Assembly (NCBI GenBank): GCA_016860845.1
Contig: BOKF01000071.1
Coordinates: 1 to 41,273, forward strand
Reading direction: 5' to 3'
Source: Chloroflexota bacterium
GTDB taxonomy: Bacteria; Chloroflexota; Anaerolineae; 4572-78; J111
DNA: 41,273 nt
Shown here piece by piece: positions 7,961-16,361 of the stretch. Positions within the stretch are counted from its first letter, which is position 1, and the number at the start of each line of letters is the position of its first letter. The notes beneath the pieces were generated by a model. The model did not search any database, had not been told where the DNA came from, and saw only the letters and a program-made list of their open reading frames with translations. The position numbers and the translations under genes are program-made.

Positions 7961-8955
7961 TCACGGAAAATTCGAAGAAGCTGTTAAAACTTGGCCTAAA
8001 TCAATTACTTCGCCCGCCACGACTTCAATAATAATTACTTCATCTTTATCATCTTTCATAGGTGGAATGAAAGCGTTAAAGGCTGGCACAATTTTTCCTT
8101 TGTTGTCCCGCTCAGGAGATTTAGTACCACTGATCAACATATATTTTCCTGGTGATACTTCTTCAAAAGTAAATTCTCCTGCCTCATTGGTTTCAATCGC
8201 AGGGCTTTCTACTGAAACTGAAAAGTACTTACTTCCCCGATAGGTTGTTGCGGGTCTTGGTCTATAAGTATGCCTTTCACTTGCCCGGTAGTTGCTTCTG
8301 ATGACGACTGCTCTGATGTAGATGCGCTTGACTTCGCGCTCCAATCGAATGTTCCCCAATCACAGGTTCTTCCGAGATAATACAGAGCCATATTAATTGT
8401 ACCACTGACTTCTGTAGACGAGATAAACTGACCTTCAACTTTCCCACCGCCGAAAAGAGAAGCCTCAAACTTCCCTTCGGTAATTGACAAAGGTCCCTCG
8501 ACATTTTGGGCTGATTCAGTCCCCTCTCCTGCAGAAGCGTCAGAACATTCAAATGGTCCAATAATTTTTAATTCCAGAAGAGTAATGGAAGCTCCATCAT
8601 CTGAAATTGTAAAGCTAATTGTTGTGCTTGCTGCCTTTTCGCCAATTTCGACAGATCCACTAAAGGTAGAGCCGGGTTGAGGGTTAGAAATTACTGGCGT
8701 AGAGGTAGGTGTGGGCGGAACAGGTGTCGATGTAGCAGTTGGTGGTTCCGGCGTTGGGGTGGGTGGAATGGGTGTAGCAGTGGGCGGAACAGAGGTAGCT
8801 GTCGGCGGTTCTGACGTTGCCGCAGCCTGCTCCAGCGCAGACGTGGCTGCCGGGGCTTCTGAAATGGCGGTAGGCGCACCACTCCCGCACCCTACCAAGA
8901 AGAACACAACCAAGCTGACGACAATTCCCAGTAGTAGCATTTGCTGGCGGCTCAT
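7961..8955 (-). pseudogene. Lipoprotein with PT-rich linker, frameshifted
   Basis: The first part (8955 to 8209) is a lipoprotein. It has a hydrophobic signal ending in FFLVGCGSG, with the lipobox cysteine near residue 23, then a long linker of PTATP/PTPTP units, then a beta-rich extracellular domain. The C-terminus reads GQVKGILIDQDPQQPIGEV, the start of a carboxypeptidase-regulatory-like (Ig-type) domain, and stops at 8209. The remainder of that domain (ETNEAGEFTFEEVSPGKYML) is in another minus-strand frame, down to 7961. A frameshift near 8225-8240 therefore splits one protein of about 330 residues; it may be a true mutation or a sequencing error. The start has a clear AAGGAG site. Confidence 0.72.
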
Positions 8956-9096
8956 CGCTGAACTCCTTTCGTCGCGGCTGCCCTGCCGCGTGACTATAAT
9001 ATTGGCTGGAAGGGAAAATTTGAACGAGCGGCCAGTACACCATTTGTGAAAAAAAAAACAAATAGGTTATTATGACGCCATCATTCATTTGGGGGG

Positions 9097-9232
9097 CGAA
9101 TGGGTAGAAAACCTGAACCACGAAAGGGTGAAGTTTATAAAAAGGCGCGAAAAAATCGTAAGAGGGGCTGCAAAGAAACCGTTTTCGTGCATTTTTCACT
9201 TTCGTGAGATTCGTGTTTCTAAACCTGCCTGA
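9097..9232 (-). repeat. Dispersed palindromic element, copy A
   Basis: A segment of about 135 bases running from GAATGGGTAGAAAACCTGAA to GATTCGTGTTTCTAAACCT. It is an inverted copy, at roughly 80 percent identity by eye, of 39818-39948. Each copy is itself partly palindromic, with CACGAAAG and CTTTCGTG arms. It lies in the gene-free stretch 8956-9496. Confidence 0.75.
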
Positions 9233-9289
9233 AAGTGAAATACACCCGTGCGCTTTGGTCACTTGTGCTAATTGTGGCAATAGCGTAAA

Positions 9290-9490
9290 ATTTTAAGAGG
9301 CTAAGGCAAAAAGATAGCCCGAAGCTAAAGCGACGCTGTTGGCAAACTCAAAATTGAGGTTTGAGGTGCGGGGCTGAAGCTGCCGCACTAAGAGGGCAAA
9401 GCTCTTCGAGCTAAGATTCAGCCCGCTAGGGCTTCGATCTCGCTAGCGTGGCCGATAGCTTCAGCCTCGGCCATTTGCCTTAGCCCAGGA
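9290..9490. repeat. GGCTAAGGC / GCTGAAGC palindromic repeats
   Basis: The rest of the 540-base gap before the SDR gene holds inverted short units: AGGCTAAGGC near 9298 mirrored by GCCTTAGCC near 9476, and several GGCTGAAGC / GCTTCAGCC copies. No reading frame of note is present. Confidence 0.55.
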
Positions 9491-9496
9491 GCAAAA

Positions 9497-10228
9497 ATGG
9501 AACTCAAAGACAAAGTTGCTCTTGTCACTGGCTGCGCGGTGCGGGTAGGCCGGGTGATTGCCTTGACCCTGGCCGAGCGAGGCTGCCACATTGTTATGAC
9601 CTACCTGACCGAGGCAGAACCTTATCAAGAAACTGCCGCTGAGATCCAGGCGAAGGGGGTCAAAGTGCTGGCTTTGCCTATGAACGTGCAGACTCCCGGC
9701 GATCCGGCCCGCGTCGTGACCGCCGCCGTCGCGCGTTTTGGGCGGGTTGACCTGCTGGTGAACAACGCCTCGGTCTGGCTAAAAGCGCCCTTCCTGGAAA
9801 TCACGGAGCAGGCCTGGCGGTCGGCGCTGGACATCAACCTGACCGGCCCCTTTTTGATGAGCCAGGCGGTTGCCCCGCACATGCTGCGGCAAAAAGCGGG
9901 GCTGATTGTCAACATCACCGACCTGTCGGCCTACCAGACCTGGGCCGGCTATGCCCATCACTCGGCCAGCAAGGCGGGACTGGTGGCTCTGACCCGGGTC
10001 ATGGCCGCCGAACTGGCCCCGGATGTGCGGGTCAACGCGATTGCTCCCGGCACGGTGCTCCTGCCGGATAACGCCGACGAGGCTAAAGTTCAATGGGCGG
10101 TTGAAAACTCGCTGCTCAAACGCATTGGCACGCCGGAGGATGTCGCCCGCACCGTCGTCTTTCTGGCCGAGAGTGATTTCATCACCGGGGCAGTCTATTT
10201 TGTAGATGGGGGCAGGGCGCTGGTTTGA
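9497..10228 (+). CDS. SDR family oxidoreductase, atypical active site
   Basis: A 243-residue short-chain dehydrogenase/reductase. It has an NAD(P)-binding loop TGCAVRVGR (11-19), close to the TGxxRRIG form of pteridine-reductase-like SDRs, an LVNNAS motif (87-92) and the C-terminal ITGAVYFVDGG. The active-site YxxxK reads HSASK (155-159), with histidine in place of the catalytic tyrosine; the nearest tyrosine is Y152. The substrate cannot be assigned, and the protein may be a pteridine or ketoacyl-type reductase or a catalytically altered relative. It is monocistronic, with a perfect hairpin just after the stop. Confidence 0.82.
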   Translation: MELKDKVALVTGCAVRVGRVIALTLAERGCHIVMTYLTEAEPYQETAAEIQAKGVKVLALPMNVQTPGDPARVVTAAVARFGRVDLLVNNASVWLKAPFLEITEQAWRSALDINLTGPFLMSQAVAPHMLRQKAGLIVNITDLSAYQTWAGYAHHSASKAGLVALTRVMAAELAPDVRVNAIAPGTVLLPDNADEAKVQWAVENSLLKRIGTPEDVARTVVFLAESDFITGAVYFVDGGRALV

Positions 10229-10229
10229 A

Positions 10230-10263
10230 AGGAGGATTGGATAAGACAGAAGCCAATCCTCCT
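10230..10263 (+). terminator. Hairpin after SDR gene
   Basis: AGGAGGATTGG and CCAATCCTCCT form a perfect 11-pair stem with a 12-base loop directly after the SDR stop. No T-run follows (ACCCCCC does), so it is a stabilising or weak termination structure, not a textbook terminator. Confidence 0.5.
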
Positions 10264-10386
10264 ACCCCCCAACCCTCCAGTATGTATTGAATCCGGTTGT
10301 CAAAAACCATTCGGCCCGAATCCTTTTTAGCTCATGAAAGACCTCTATATTGAGAGCGTGACGGCAACCACGAAAGGAACCGGCTG

Positions 10387-10926
10387 GTGATCACTGAGGA
10401 CTCCCTGCTGGCGCGCATCCAACGGCAAGACCAGCAAGCATTGGCCGACGTGTACGATCGCTATTTTGATCAAATCTATCGCTATCTGACCTATCGTTTG
10501 GGCGAGCCGGATGTGGCTGCCGATTTAACGGGCGAGGTTTTTTTAGCCCTGGTTGATACGCTGAAGGCCAATAAGCCGCCGCGAGTCTCTCTCTCCGGGT
10601 GGTTGTACAGCGTGGCCCGCAACCTGGCTGCCGATTACATCAAGGAAAAGTACCGGACTGTGCCCCTTGAGGATGATCTCATGGCCGATGACGCCTCTTT
10701 AACCGACCAGGCCCATCTGGCGCACCTGGCCCCGGTCTTGAAAAAGGCGCTGTTGCAGCTCACCGAAGAGCAGCAGCATGTGGTTGCGCTGCGCTTTGGA
10801 CAGGGTTTAAGTTTGGCTGAAACCGCCCTCATGCTCGACAAATCGGTTGGATCGGTGAAGGCGTTACAGCATCGCGCCCTGGCTTCGCTGGCCCGCTTTA
10901 TGCCGCAGGAGGTGGATCATGAGTGA
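10387..10926 (+). CDS. RNA polymerase sigma factor, ECF type
   Basis: A 179-residue sigma-70-family factor. Region 2 spans about residues 20-90 (DVYDRYFDQIYRYLTYRL and WLYSVARNLAADYIK). Region 4 spans about 120-172 (LTEEQQHVVALRF, then a helix-turn-helix with SVGSVKALQHRAL). The start is GTG 10387 after a GAAAGGA site. It overlaps the next gene by eight bases, so the pair is translationally coupled, as usual when the second gene is the sigma factor's membrane regulator. It should direct polymerase to a small regulon, with the signal unknown. Confidence 0.88.
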   Translation: MITEDSLLARIQRQDQQALADVYDRYFDQIYRYLTYRLGEPDVAADLTGEVFLALVDTLKANKPPRVSLSGWLYSVARNLAADYIKEKYRTVPLEDDLMADDASLTDQAHLAHLAPVLKKALLQLTEEQQHVVALRFGQGLSLAETALMLDKSVGSVKALQHRALASLARFMPQEVDHE

Positions 10927-11653
10927 TAGCTTTGAGTCTATCCTCGATGAGAGCATTTCTGCCTTGCAGGCCGGCGTTCCCATCGAAGACATTCTGGCCG
11001 AAACCCCGGAGTACGCCGCCGAACTGCGCCCGCTGCTTTTTGCAGCCACAATATTAACTGACCCTAATCCCACCCTCGTGCCGGAGGAGCGCAAGTCAGC
11101 GCTGCGGGCCGAATATATCAAGCAAGTTGCCAGTCTGCCTGCCGCTCCCTCGCCCGCGCTGAATGAAAAAGTCCAGGCAATTGTCAGCATCATCCGTAGG
11201 CGGATGACGCGCCGGGCGGTCTTGAACGACCTGGTAACGATTACCCTTACCGTTCTCTTGACCCTGGGTATGGCTCTCTTACTCCTAAGCTACGCTGCCA
11301 GAGATACCCTTCCCAGCGATTTACTATATAGTTTCAAACGGCTCTCCGAGAATGTTCAACTGGGGCTAACCTTTGATGCCGGCCGCCGTGAGGTCCTGAT
11401 CGAGGAATTCAACCAGCGCCGTTTGGACGAAATAGAGCAACTGATCGAGCAAAATCGAGCTGCGGCGGTCCAGTTTAAGGGGATCCTGGAAACAAAAGGG
11501 GGAAATTTGTGGATTATTGCCGGGGAGACTGTCTTTCTGCCGGCAGATGTAACCCTGGAGGGGCAACCCCAGGAGGGTAACGAGGTTGAAGTGACCGGGT
11601 TCCTGCGGACCAATAATGTACTGGTGGCGGATACAATCAGAGTCATCAAGTAG
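10919..11653 (+). CDS. DUF5667-like membrane protein, sigma partner
   Basis: A 244-residue protein with a cytoplasmic N-terminal part (about 1-98) beginning with an acidic segment often seen in these sigma partners (DESISALQAGVPIEDILAE). One membrane helix spans about residues 100-124, followed by a DUF5667-like stretch (LPSDLLYSFKRLSENVQL) and a C-terminal small beta domain like DUF5666 (KGGNLWIIAGETVFLP, EVEVTGFLR). The eight-base overlap with the sigma gene suggests it acts as an anti-sigma or sensor. That role is inferred from context; no zinc-type anti-sigma motif is visible. Confidence 0.75.
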   Translation: MSDSFESILDESISALQAGVPIEDILAETPEYAAELRPLLFAATILTDPNPTLVPEERKSALRAEYIKQVASLPAAPSPALNEKVQAIVSIIRRRMTRRAVLNDLVTITLTVLLTLGMALLLLSYAARDTLPSDLLYSFKRLSENVQLGLTFDAGRREVLIEEFNQRRLDEIEQLIEQNRAAAVQFKGILETKGGNLWIIAGETVFLPADVTLEGQPQEGNEVEVTGFLRTNNVLVADTIRVIK

Positions 11654-11678
11654 AGATTTGGCGCCATTTTTACATGAG

Positions 11679-11720
11679 CAAAAGGTCGTCTTCACTGACA
11701 CAAAGACGACCTTTTATTTA
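11679..11720 (+). terminator. Rho-independent terminator
   Basis: AAAAGGTCGTCTT and AAGACGACCTTTT form a perfect 13-pair stem with a ten-base loop, followed by ATTTATA. It ends the sigma/DUF5667 unit. Confidence 0.85.
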
Positions 11721-11740
11721 TAAAGGAATTTGGCTATAAT
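11712..11740 (+). promoter_or_regulatory. Candidate promoter for HAD gene
   Basis: A perfect TATAAT lies at 11735-11740. A poor -35 (TTTTAT, 11712-11717) lies 17 bases upstream, within the terminator tail. The HAD start codon is 27 bases downstream. Confidence 0.4.
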
Positions 11741-11767
11741 CTCCTTTATTTCCAGGAAGCGATCCAG

Positions 11768-12421
11768 ATGACTGCTGTCGCCTTTTTTGATTTAGATTAC
11801 ACCCTCCTTAACGCCAGTTCCGGGCTGCTTTACATCCGAGAGGCGCTCAGGCAACGACGCGTTCCCTGGTGGGTGGTGAGCCACACTTTTCTCAACTACC
11901 AATTAAAACGGCTCGATTTCGGCCAGGCGCATGGCCGGCTCATGACCCATATTGGCCGGCGCGGCCCCAGCGAAACCGCCCAATTTTTTAGCGAATGGAT
12001 TCCGCGCCGCCTTTTGCCGCGTTTAACAGCAGCAGGTCAGGCCAAGATTGATTGGCACAGGAGCCAGGGCCACCGGGTCGTCATCCTGTCAGCCTCGATT
12101 GAGGAGATTGTCAAACCGGTGGCCGAACATCTTGGTTTGGGGCAAGATTACCTCTGTACCCGCCTGGCCGTAGAAAATGATCGTTATACCGGCGCGCTGG
12201 CCGGCCCGTTATGTTACGGCCCCGGCAAAGTCTATTGGGCCGAGCAGTGGGCGCTCAAAAATAACTTGACCTTTCCGCCGCCGGCCAGCTATTTTTACAC
12301 CGACAGCTCATCCGATCTGCCGCTGCTCGAAATGGTCGCGCACCCGGTTCCGGTCAACCCCTCCCGCAAGCTGGCTAAAATCGCCGCCGCCAGGGGATGG
12401 ACAATAGAACGGTTTTATTAA
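11768..12421 (+). CDS. HAD-IB family phosphatase
   Basis: A 217-residue HAD-superfamily hydrolase of the SerB/CicA-like IB subfamily. The nucleophile motif is FFDLDYTLL (D8, D10, T12). Motif II is VVILSAS (near residue 110), and motif III/IV is FYTDSSSDLPLLEMV (near residue 178), with paired aspartates for magnesium. Such enzymes hydrolyse small phosphate esters; the substrate cannot be read here. It has a candidate promoter and AGGAAG site upstream and is followed by repeat DNA, so it is transcribed alone. Confidence 0.85.
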   Translation: MTAVAFFDLDYTLLNASSGLLYIREALRQRRVPWWVVSHTFLNYQLKRLDFGQAHGRLMTHIGRRGPSETAQFFSEWIPRRLLPRLTAAGQAKIDWHRSQGHRVVILSASIEEIVKPVAEHLGLGQDYLCTRLAVENDRYTGALAGPLCYGPGKVYWAEQWALKNNLTFPPPASYFYTDSSSDLPLLEMVAHPVPVNPSRKLAKIAAARGWTIERFY

Positions 12422-12439
12422 GCCAAGTAACTGTTCAAC

Positions 12440-12572
12440 TTCCTTGTACTTGAGATTAAAATCTCAGGCTGATAACTTAAGTCGGCTGAAGCCGACTCAG
12501 ACTCCTCCTGATTGTTCATCTTCTGTGTGCTTTAGCATACTTTAGCTATCAGCCCTGAGCTTCAGCTCGGGG
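12440..12572. repeat. Palindromic GCTGAAGC-type repeats
   Basis: The gap between the convergent HAD and GlcG-like genes holds AGTCGGCTGAAGCCGACT (a near-perfect palindrome) and AGCCCTGAGCTTCAGCTCGG (another), as well as ATCAG/CTGAT arms. They resemble the units at 9290-9490 and could act as two-way terminators. Confidence 0.55.
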
Positions 12573-12995
12573 CTAACTGCTCACCGTCTGCTCAAAAGCC
12601 CTGACTCCCACCTGGGCCATGGCCATGTCTTCCGCTTCCGGGATGCCGCTGACCCCAACAGCGCCAATCACCCGGCCCTGGTAGGTGATCGGCACGCCGC
12701 CGCCCCAGGCGGTGTAGCGCAAATCGCCGAAGTTGGACATCGGAAAGCCCTCTTCGCGCGACCGCTGGCCAACAACTTTGCTTTCTGTCGCCTCACGCGC
12801 AGCCGTGAAAGCCTTATTGATGGCGATGGTCAGCGAGGGCAACTTGCAGCCATCCAGGCGCAGGAAGGCAATCAGCTCACCGTGCGCGTCGGCTACGGCG
12901 ATAGCCGCGGCTTTGTTCTGCTGCTCCAATTCTGCCTGGATCGCGGCAATAATTTTTAAGGCTTCAGTATGCGAGAGGTTATAAGTTTGGTACAT
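12573..12995 (-). CDS. GlcG/HbpS-like heme-degrading domain protein
   Basis: A 140-residue protein of the GlcG/HbpS (DUF336) family: AIAVADAHGELIAFLRLDG, SLTIAINKAFTA, and the C-terminal GGVPITYQGRVIGAVGVSG followed by EDMAMAQVG. Members bind heme or cobalamin-like ligands, or are domains next to dehydrogenases; the exact role is usually unknown. Length is normal and the start has AAGGAGATG eight bases before ATG. It is monocistronic and runs toward the HAD gene. Confidence 0.85.
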   Translation of the reverse strand: MYQTYNLSHTEALKIIAAIQAELEQQNKAAAIAVADAHGELIAFLRLDGCKLPSLTIAINKAFTAAREATESKVVGQRSREEGFPMSNFGDLRYTAWGGGVPITYQGRVIGAVGVSGIPEAEDMAMAQVGVRAFEQTVSS

Positions 12996-13076
12996 AAGGA
13001 CATCTCCTTGTGTGGAAAGTTTTGATTTTTAGCGTCATTCTTTGGCCGAATGCCACTCTTTTCACCTGTCCCTGGG

Positions 13077-13607
13077 CTACTGCGGCCAGCCGGCAGCAGC
13101 GATCGGCGGCCGCTCGTTGAGCAGTTTCACAATTCTATCGTAAGTGCCGCTTAACTCTTCCGGCAGGACGCGGGTCTCACCGATAACCGGCATAAAATTG
13201 CTGTCGCCGCTCCACCTCGGGACAATGTGGACATGCAGATGGCTGTCTATCCCTGCCCCGGCAGCCCGGCCAATATTGATGCCTATGTTGAAGCCATCAG
13301 GCTGCATCAACTCGGTCAGCAATTCCGTAAAATAAGTTGTCAGGGTAATCAGTTCGACCTGCATCTCCACAGACATTTCGGCCAGCGTGGCCACATGATG
13401 GTAGGGTAGGAGCATCAAGTGGCCGGTATTGTAGGGGTAAATATTGAGCATCGCAAAAACAGATTGGCCGCGATAAACCAAAAAATTTTCACGGTCGTGC
13501 TCATGCTGCTCATTACATTTGGTACAAAAAATACAACCATCCACTTCAACTTGGGTCGCAGTAACATACTTCATACGCCAGGGTGTATATAATCTTCCTA
13601 CAGTCAT
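13077..13607 (-). CDS. HIT family hydrolase
   Basis: A 176-residue histidine-triad protein. The active site HLHVHIVPRW (H123, H125, H127) is intact. The N-terminal LYTPWRMKYV and the cysteine-containing CIFCTKC segment place it with the Ap4A-phosphorylase-like HIT proteins of Gram-positive and related bacteria. It should act on nucleoside phosphoanhydrides such as Ap4A or AMP derivatives. GGGAG precedes the start. It faces away from birA, with a hairpin between the two genes. Confidence 0.88.
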   Translation of the reverse strand: MTVGRLYTPWRMKYVTATQVEVDGCIFCTKCNEQHEHDRENFLVYRGQSVFAMLNIYPYNTGHLMLLPYHHVATLAEMSVEMQVELITLTTYFTELLTELMQPDGFNIGINIGRAAGAGIDSHLHVHIVPRWSGDSNFMPVIGETRVLPEELSGTYDRIVKLLNERPPIAAAGWPQ

Positions 13608-13653
13608 AAATTTGCTCCCGATGAATAAAGCAGTATATAGCAGAGTAGCACAG

Positions 13654-13697
13654 AAACGATGAGGCGAAGGTTCGTCACAACACTTCGCCTCGTCGTT
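13654..13697. repeat. Hairpin between HIT and birA
   Basis: ACGATGAGGCGAAG and CTTCGCCTCGTCGT form a 14-pair stem with one wobble pair. It lies between divergent genes, so it is more likely a structural or repeat element than a terminator. The rest of the 13608-13800 gap shows nothing else clear. Confidence 0.5.
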
Positions 13698-13800
13698 CTC
13701 ATATCGGTTATTTTACCAAAGAGAGACCCAACAAGCGAATTTGCAAATTGGGGGGGCAGGGCTATCATAACCACCAGTTAAGTTCAAGCAAGGGGGTGTT

Positions 13801-14646
13801 ATGTCTCGATTGAGTGGTGACTTGGTCCGCCACCGCTTGCCTACTTTCGTTTTTGGCCAAAATGTGATTTACACGGAGCAAACTGGCTCCACCAATACCG
13901 AACTCAAGCGATTGGCTCGCTGGGGCGCGCCCGAAGGCATGCTTTACCTGACCGACGAACAGTTGGTCGGACGCGGCCGCCTGGAGCGAAGCTGGCATGC
14001 TCCGGCCGGTTCCAGCCTGCTGCTGTCCCTCCTCTTTCGACCGGCCGGCCTGGTTGCCCCGCATCAGGCCCAACGCTTGACCATGCTCTGCGCGCTGGCC
14101 CTGGCCGACGCCATTGAACTGCACACCGAATTGTCCGCCGGCCTCAAATGGCCCAACGATCTGGTCTGGATTGACGGCAAAAAACTGGCCGGTATTCTGA
14201 CGGAATTGGATCTTGAAGGAGATGCGCTCAACTGGGCCGTCGTTGGAATTGGCCTCAACGTTAATGTGGACTTTAGCCGGCAGACCGAAACCGAACCCGA
14301 CCGCCCTGGCCGCCCCGGCAGTGGCGGGCCGCCGCTGGCTCAGGTAGCAACCAGTCTCTCGATGATTACGGGCCGCGATACCGGCGGCCTGCGCCTGCCT
14401 ATTTTGCAGAGTTTCCTGTTCAATGTCGAGCAGCGCTACGAGGCCCTGCGCCGGGGCGAACTGCCGCACCGCGAATGGCAGGAACGGCTCGTCGGGATTG
14501 GGCAGCCGGCCACGGTGAAAGTTCTTGAAGTATCACAGCGGTACGAAGGTATTCTGGCCGGGGTGGATGAAAATGGAGCCATGCTGCTGACCCAGGCCGA
14601 TGGCTCAACGGTAACGATTTTTGCCGGGGATGTCACCTTACGCTAA
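13801..14646 (+). CDS. birA: Biotin--[acetyl-CoA-carboxylase] ligase
   Basis: A 281-residue biotin protein ligase that joins biotin via biotinyl-AMP to the carboxyl carrier protein. The catalytic domain is clear: TGSTNTELKRLA, GRGRLERSWHAPAGSSLLLSL with the GRG-x-W-type loop, LKWPNDLVW, and KLAGILTE with the catalytic lysine. A C-terminal SH3-like cap follows. There is no N-terminal helix-turn-helix, so this is a group I ligase without repressor function. The start follows AAGGGGGTG. It is monocistronic in this window. Confidence 0.92.
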   Translation: MSRLSGDLVRHRLPTFVFGQNVIYTEQTGSTNTELKRLARWGAPEGMLYLTDEQLVGRGRLERSWHAPAGSSLLLSLLFRPAGLVAPHQAQRLTMLCALALADAIELHTELSAGLKWPNDLVWIDGKKLAGILTELDLEGDALNWAVVGIGLNVNVDFSRQTETEPDRPGRPGSGGPPLAQVATSLSMITGRDTGGLRLPILQSFLFNVEQRYEALRRGELPHREWQERLVGIGQPATVKVLEVSQRYEGILAGVDENGAMLLTQADGSTVTIFAGDVTLR

Positions 14647-14767
14647 CTGAAAAAGGGTAGCCTGTCACACTTATTTTGTGTATCATGTTTAAAGTATTCA
14701 TGAATCTGGGCACACCACAAGAATGAAAAGGTGGCAAAGTAGCAGAGTTGCAAGGGATGTAATTTCC

Positions 14768-14800
14768 CTGTCTACTGTCTACCGTCTACTGTCTACTATT
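14768..14800. repeat. TCTACTG tandem repeat
   Basis: Four to five copies of a TCTACTG/TCTACCG unit lie just before the hflX ribosome site, in the 171-base gap after birA. Confidence 0.6.
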
Positions 14801-14817
14801 TTCAAGGAGTAAGACTT

Positions 14818-16155
14818 ATTTCTACGCAAAAAACAGACAAATTTATCACCATCAAACCCCTGACCGAACACGCTTTTCTGGTGGGGGTTGAATTAAAACG
14901 GCCCAGAAACGGGCAGATTAGCTTCGATGTCGAGGACTCGCTGGAGGAATTGGCCGCTCTGGCCGATACCGCCGGCCTTGAGGTTGAAGGCGGAACCTAT
15001 CAGCGTTTGGAGGCGATAAATCCGGGTACCTTAATTGGCAGCGGTAAAATTGAAGAGTTGCAGAGCTACCGTGACGAATTGGGGATTGATGTTTTTCTTT
15101 TTGACGACGAGTTGAGTCCCCGCCAGCAGCGCGAGCTGGAGAAACAGCTTAACGTCAAGGTCGTGGACCGGACGGCCCTGATCCTGGATATTTTTGCCCG
15201 CCACGCCCATACCCGCGAAGGCCAGTTGCAGGTCGAATTGGCCCAGTATGAGTACCGGCTGCCCCGGCTGACCCGCATGTGGACCCACCTGGCCCGCCAG
15301 GCCGGTGGTCGCGCCGGCGGCGCCAGCGGCGGCGTGGGCGTGCGCGGTCCCGGCGAAACCCAGCTTGAAGTGGACCGCCGCGAAATCAGCCAGCGCATTG
15401 CCCACCTCAAAGAGGAATTGGAAAAGGTGCGCGCGCATCGCGCCCGCCACCGCAAACAGCGGCAGCGCGCCGGTATCCCGGTGGTGGCGATTGTCGGCTA
15501 CACCAATGCCGGCAAAAGCACCTTGCTCAATGCCCTAAGTAAGGCCGACGTGTACGCCGCCGACCAGCTTTTTGCCACGCTGGACCCGACCACCCGCCGC
15601 GTCGCCTTGCCCAGCGGCCTCGAAGTGCTGTTCAGCGATACTGTCGGCTTTATCCAGAAACTGCCAACCGATCTGGTCGCCGCCTTTCGGGCCACCCTGG
15701 AAGAGATCACCGAGGCCGATTTGATTCTGCACGTGGTGGACATTACCCACCGCAACGCCGCCGAACAGGCAGCGACCGTCGCCGAAACCCTGGCCGAAAT
15801 CGGAGCGACCCGCGCCCCGGTGCTGGTCGCCTTGAACAAAATTGACCGGCTGGATGACCCGGACGAGGCCATCGAGCAGTTGGCCCAGTATCCCAACAGC
15901 CTGGGCATCAGCGCCAAAACCGGGCAGGGCCTGCCAGCGCTGCTCGCCCGCATCGAAGGGGTGCTGCAAGCGAACCACCGGACGATGGAGCTGCTGATCC
16001 CCTATGAGCGGGGCGATGTCGTTTCACTGCTGCACGAGCAGGCGATTATCAATCAGCAGAGCCACCAGGCCGAAGGGACGCGGATGGTCGTTTACGTGCC
16101 CGAACACCTGCGCGAGGCGGTCCAGCCCTTTCAGCTTGAAGCCCATCGCGCCTGA
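14818..16155 (+). CDS. hflX: GTPase HflX, probable ATT start
   Basis: A ribosome-associated GTPase thought to rescue or split stalled ribosomes. The HflX N-terminal domain contains IGSGKIEEL and RTALILDIFARHAHTREGQ, followed by the glycine-rich RGPGETQLEVDRR signature. The G domain has GYTNAGKST (G1), DTVGF (G3) and NKID (G4). The only standard start, GTG 14881, would cut off TEHAFLVGVELK, where the family's first conserved strand lies. The frame is open up to 14743 without ATG, GTG or TTG. AAGGAG at 14804-14809 sits eight bases before ATT 14818, so ATT is the likely start (a sequencing error for ATG is the alternative). Confidence 0.85.
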   Translation: MSTQKTDKFITIKPLTEHAFLVGVELKRPRNGQISFDVEDSLEELAALADTAGLEVEGGTYQRLEAINPGTLIGSGKIEELQSYRDELGIDVFLFDDELSPRQQRELEKQLNVKVVDRTALILDIFARHAHTREGQLQVELAQYEYRLPRLTRMWTHLARQAGGRAGGASGGVGVRGPGETQLEVDRREISQRIAHLKEELEKVRAHRARHRKQRQRAGIPVVAIVGYTNAGKSTLLNALSKADVYAADQLFATLDPTTRRVALPSGLEVLFSDTVGFIQKLPTDLVAAFRATLEEITEADLILHVVDITHRNAAEQAATVAETLAEIGATRAPVLVALNKIDRLDDPDEAIEQLAQYPNSLGISAKTGQGLPALLARIEGVLQANHRTMELLIPYERGDVVSLLHEQAIINQQSHQAEGTRMVVYVPEHLREAVQPFQLEAHRA

Positions 16156-16317
16156 AAACGACCGACGACGACTGACCGCAGACCGCCAATCTCGATCCAA
16201 CGGCGGTCGGCAGTCCTTTATTAGAAAATGTAGTCCTCTAAAGAAGATTTCGCCGGGATTAGGGGATTGGGGGATGAAAAATAAAGAAAAAATCTCCTAA
16301 TCCCCTAATCCCGGCCC
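16156..16317. repeat. Two intergenic repeat blocks after hflX
   Basis: At 16159-16216 GACCGACGACGACTGACCGC is followed by partly inverted GGCGGTCGGCAGTC, like the block at 39110-39182. At 16248-16315 GCCGGGATTAGGGGATT is mirrored by AATCCCCTAATCCCGGC, forming a long hairpin without a T-run. Confidence 0.6.
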
Positions 16318-16361
16318 AAAATGTTTCTGGGCATCTATACCACACACGGAGGGAATCTACT

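Noticed and set aside
8684..9280. Minus-strand frame of 198 residues across the lipoprotein start
   Set aside because: It runs through the dispersed repeat and overlaps the lipoprotein signal and linker in another frame; the lipoprotein frame has the lipobox and ribosome site.
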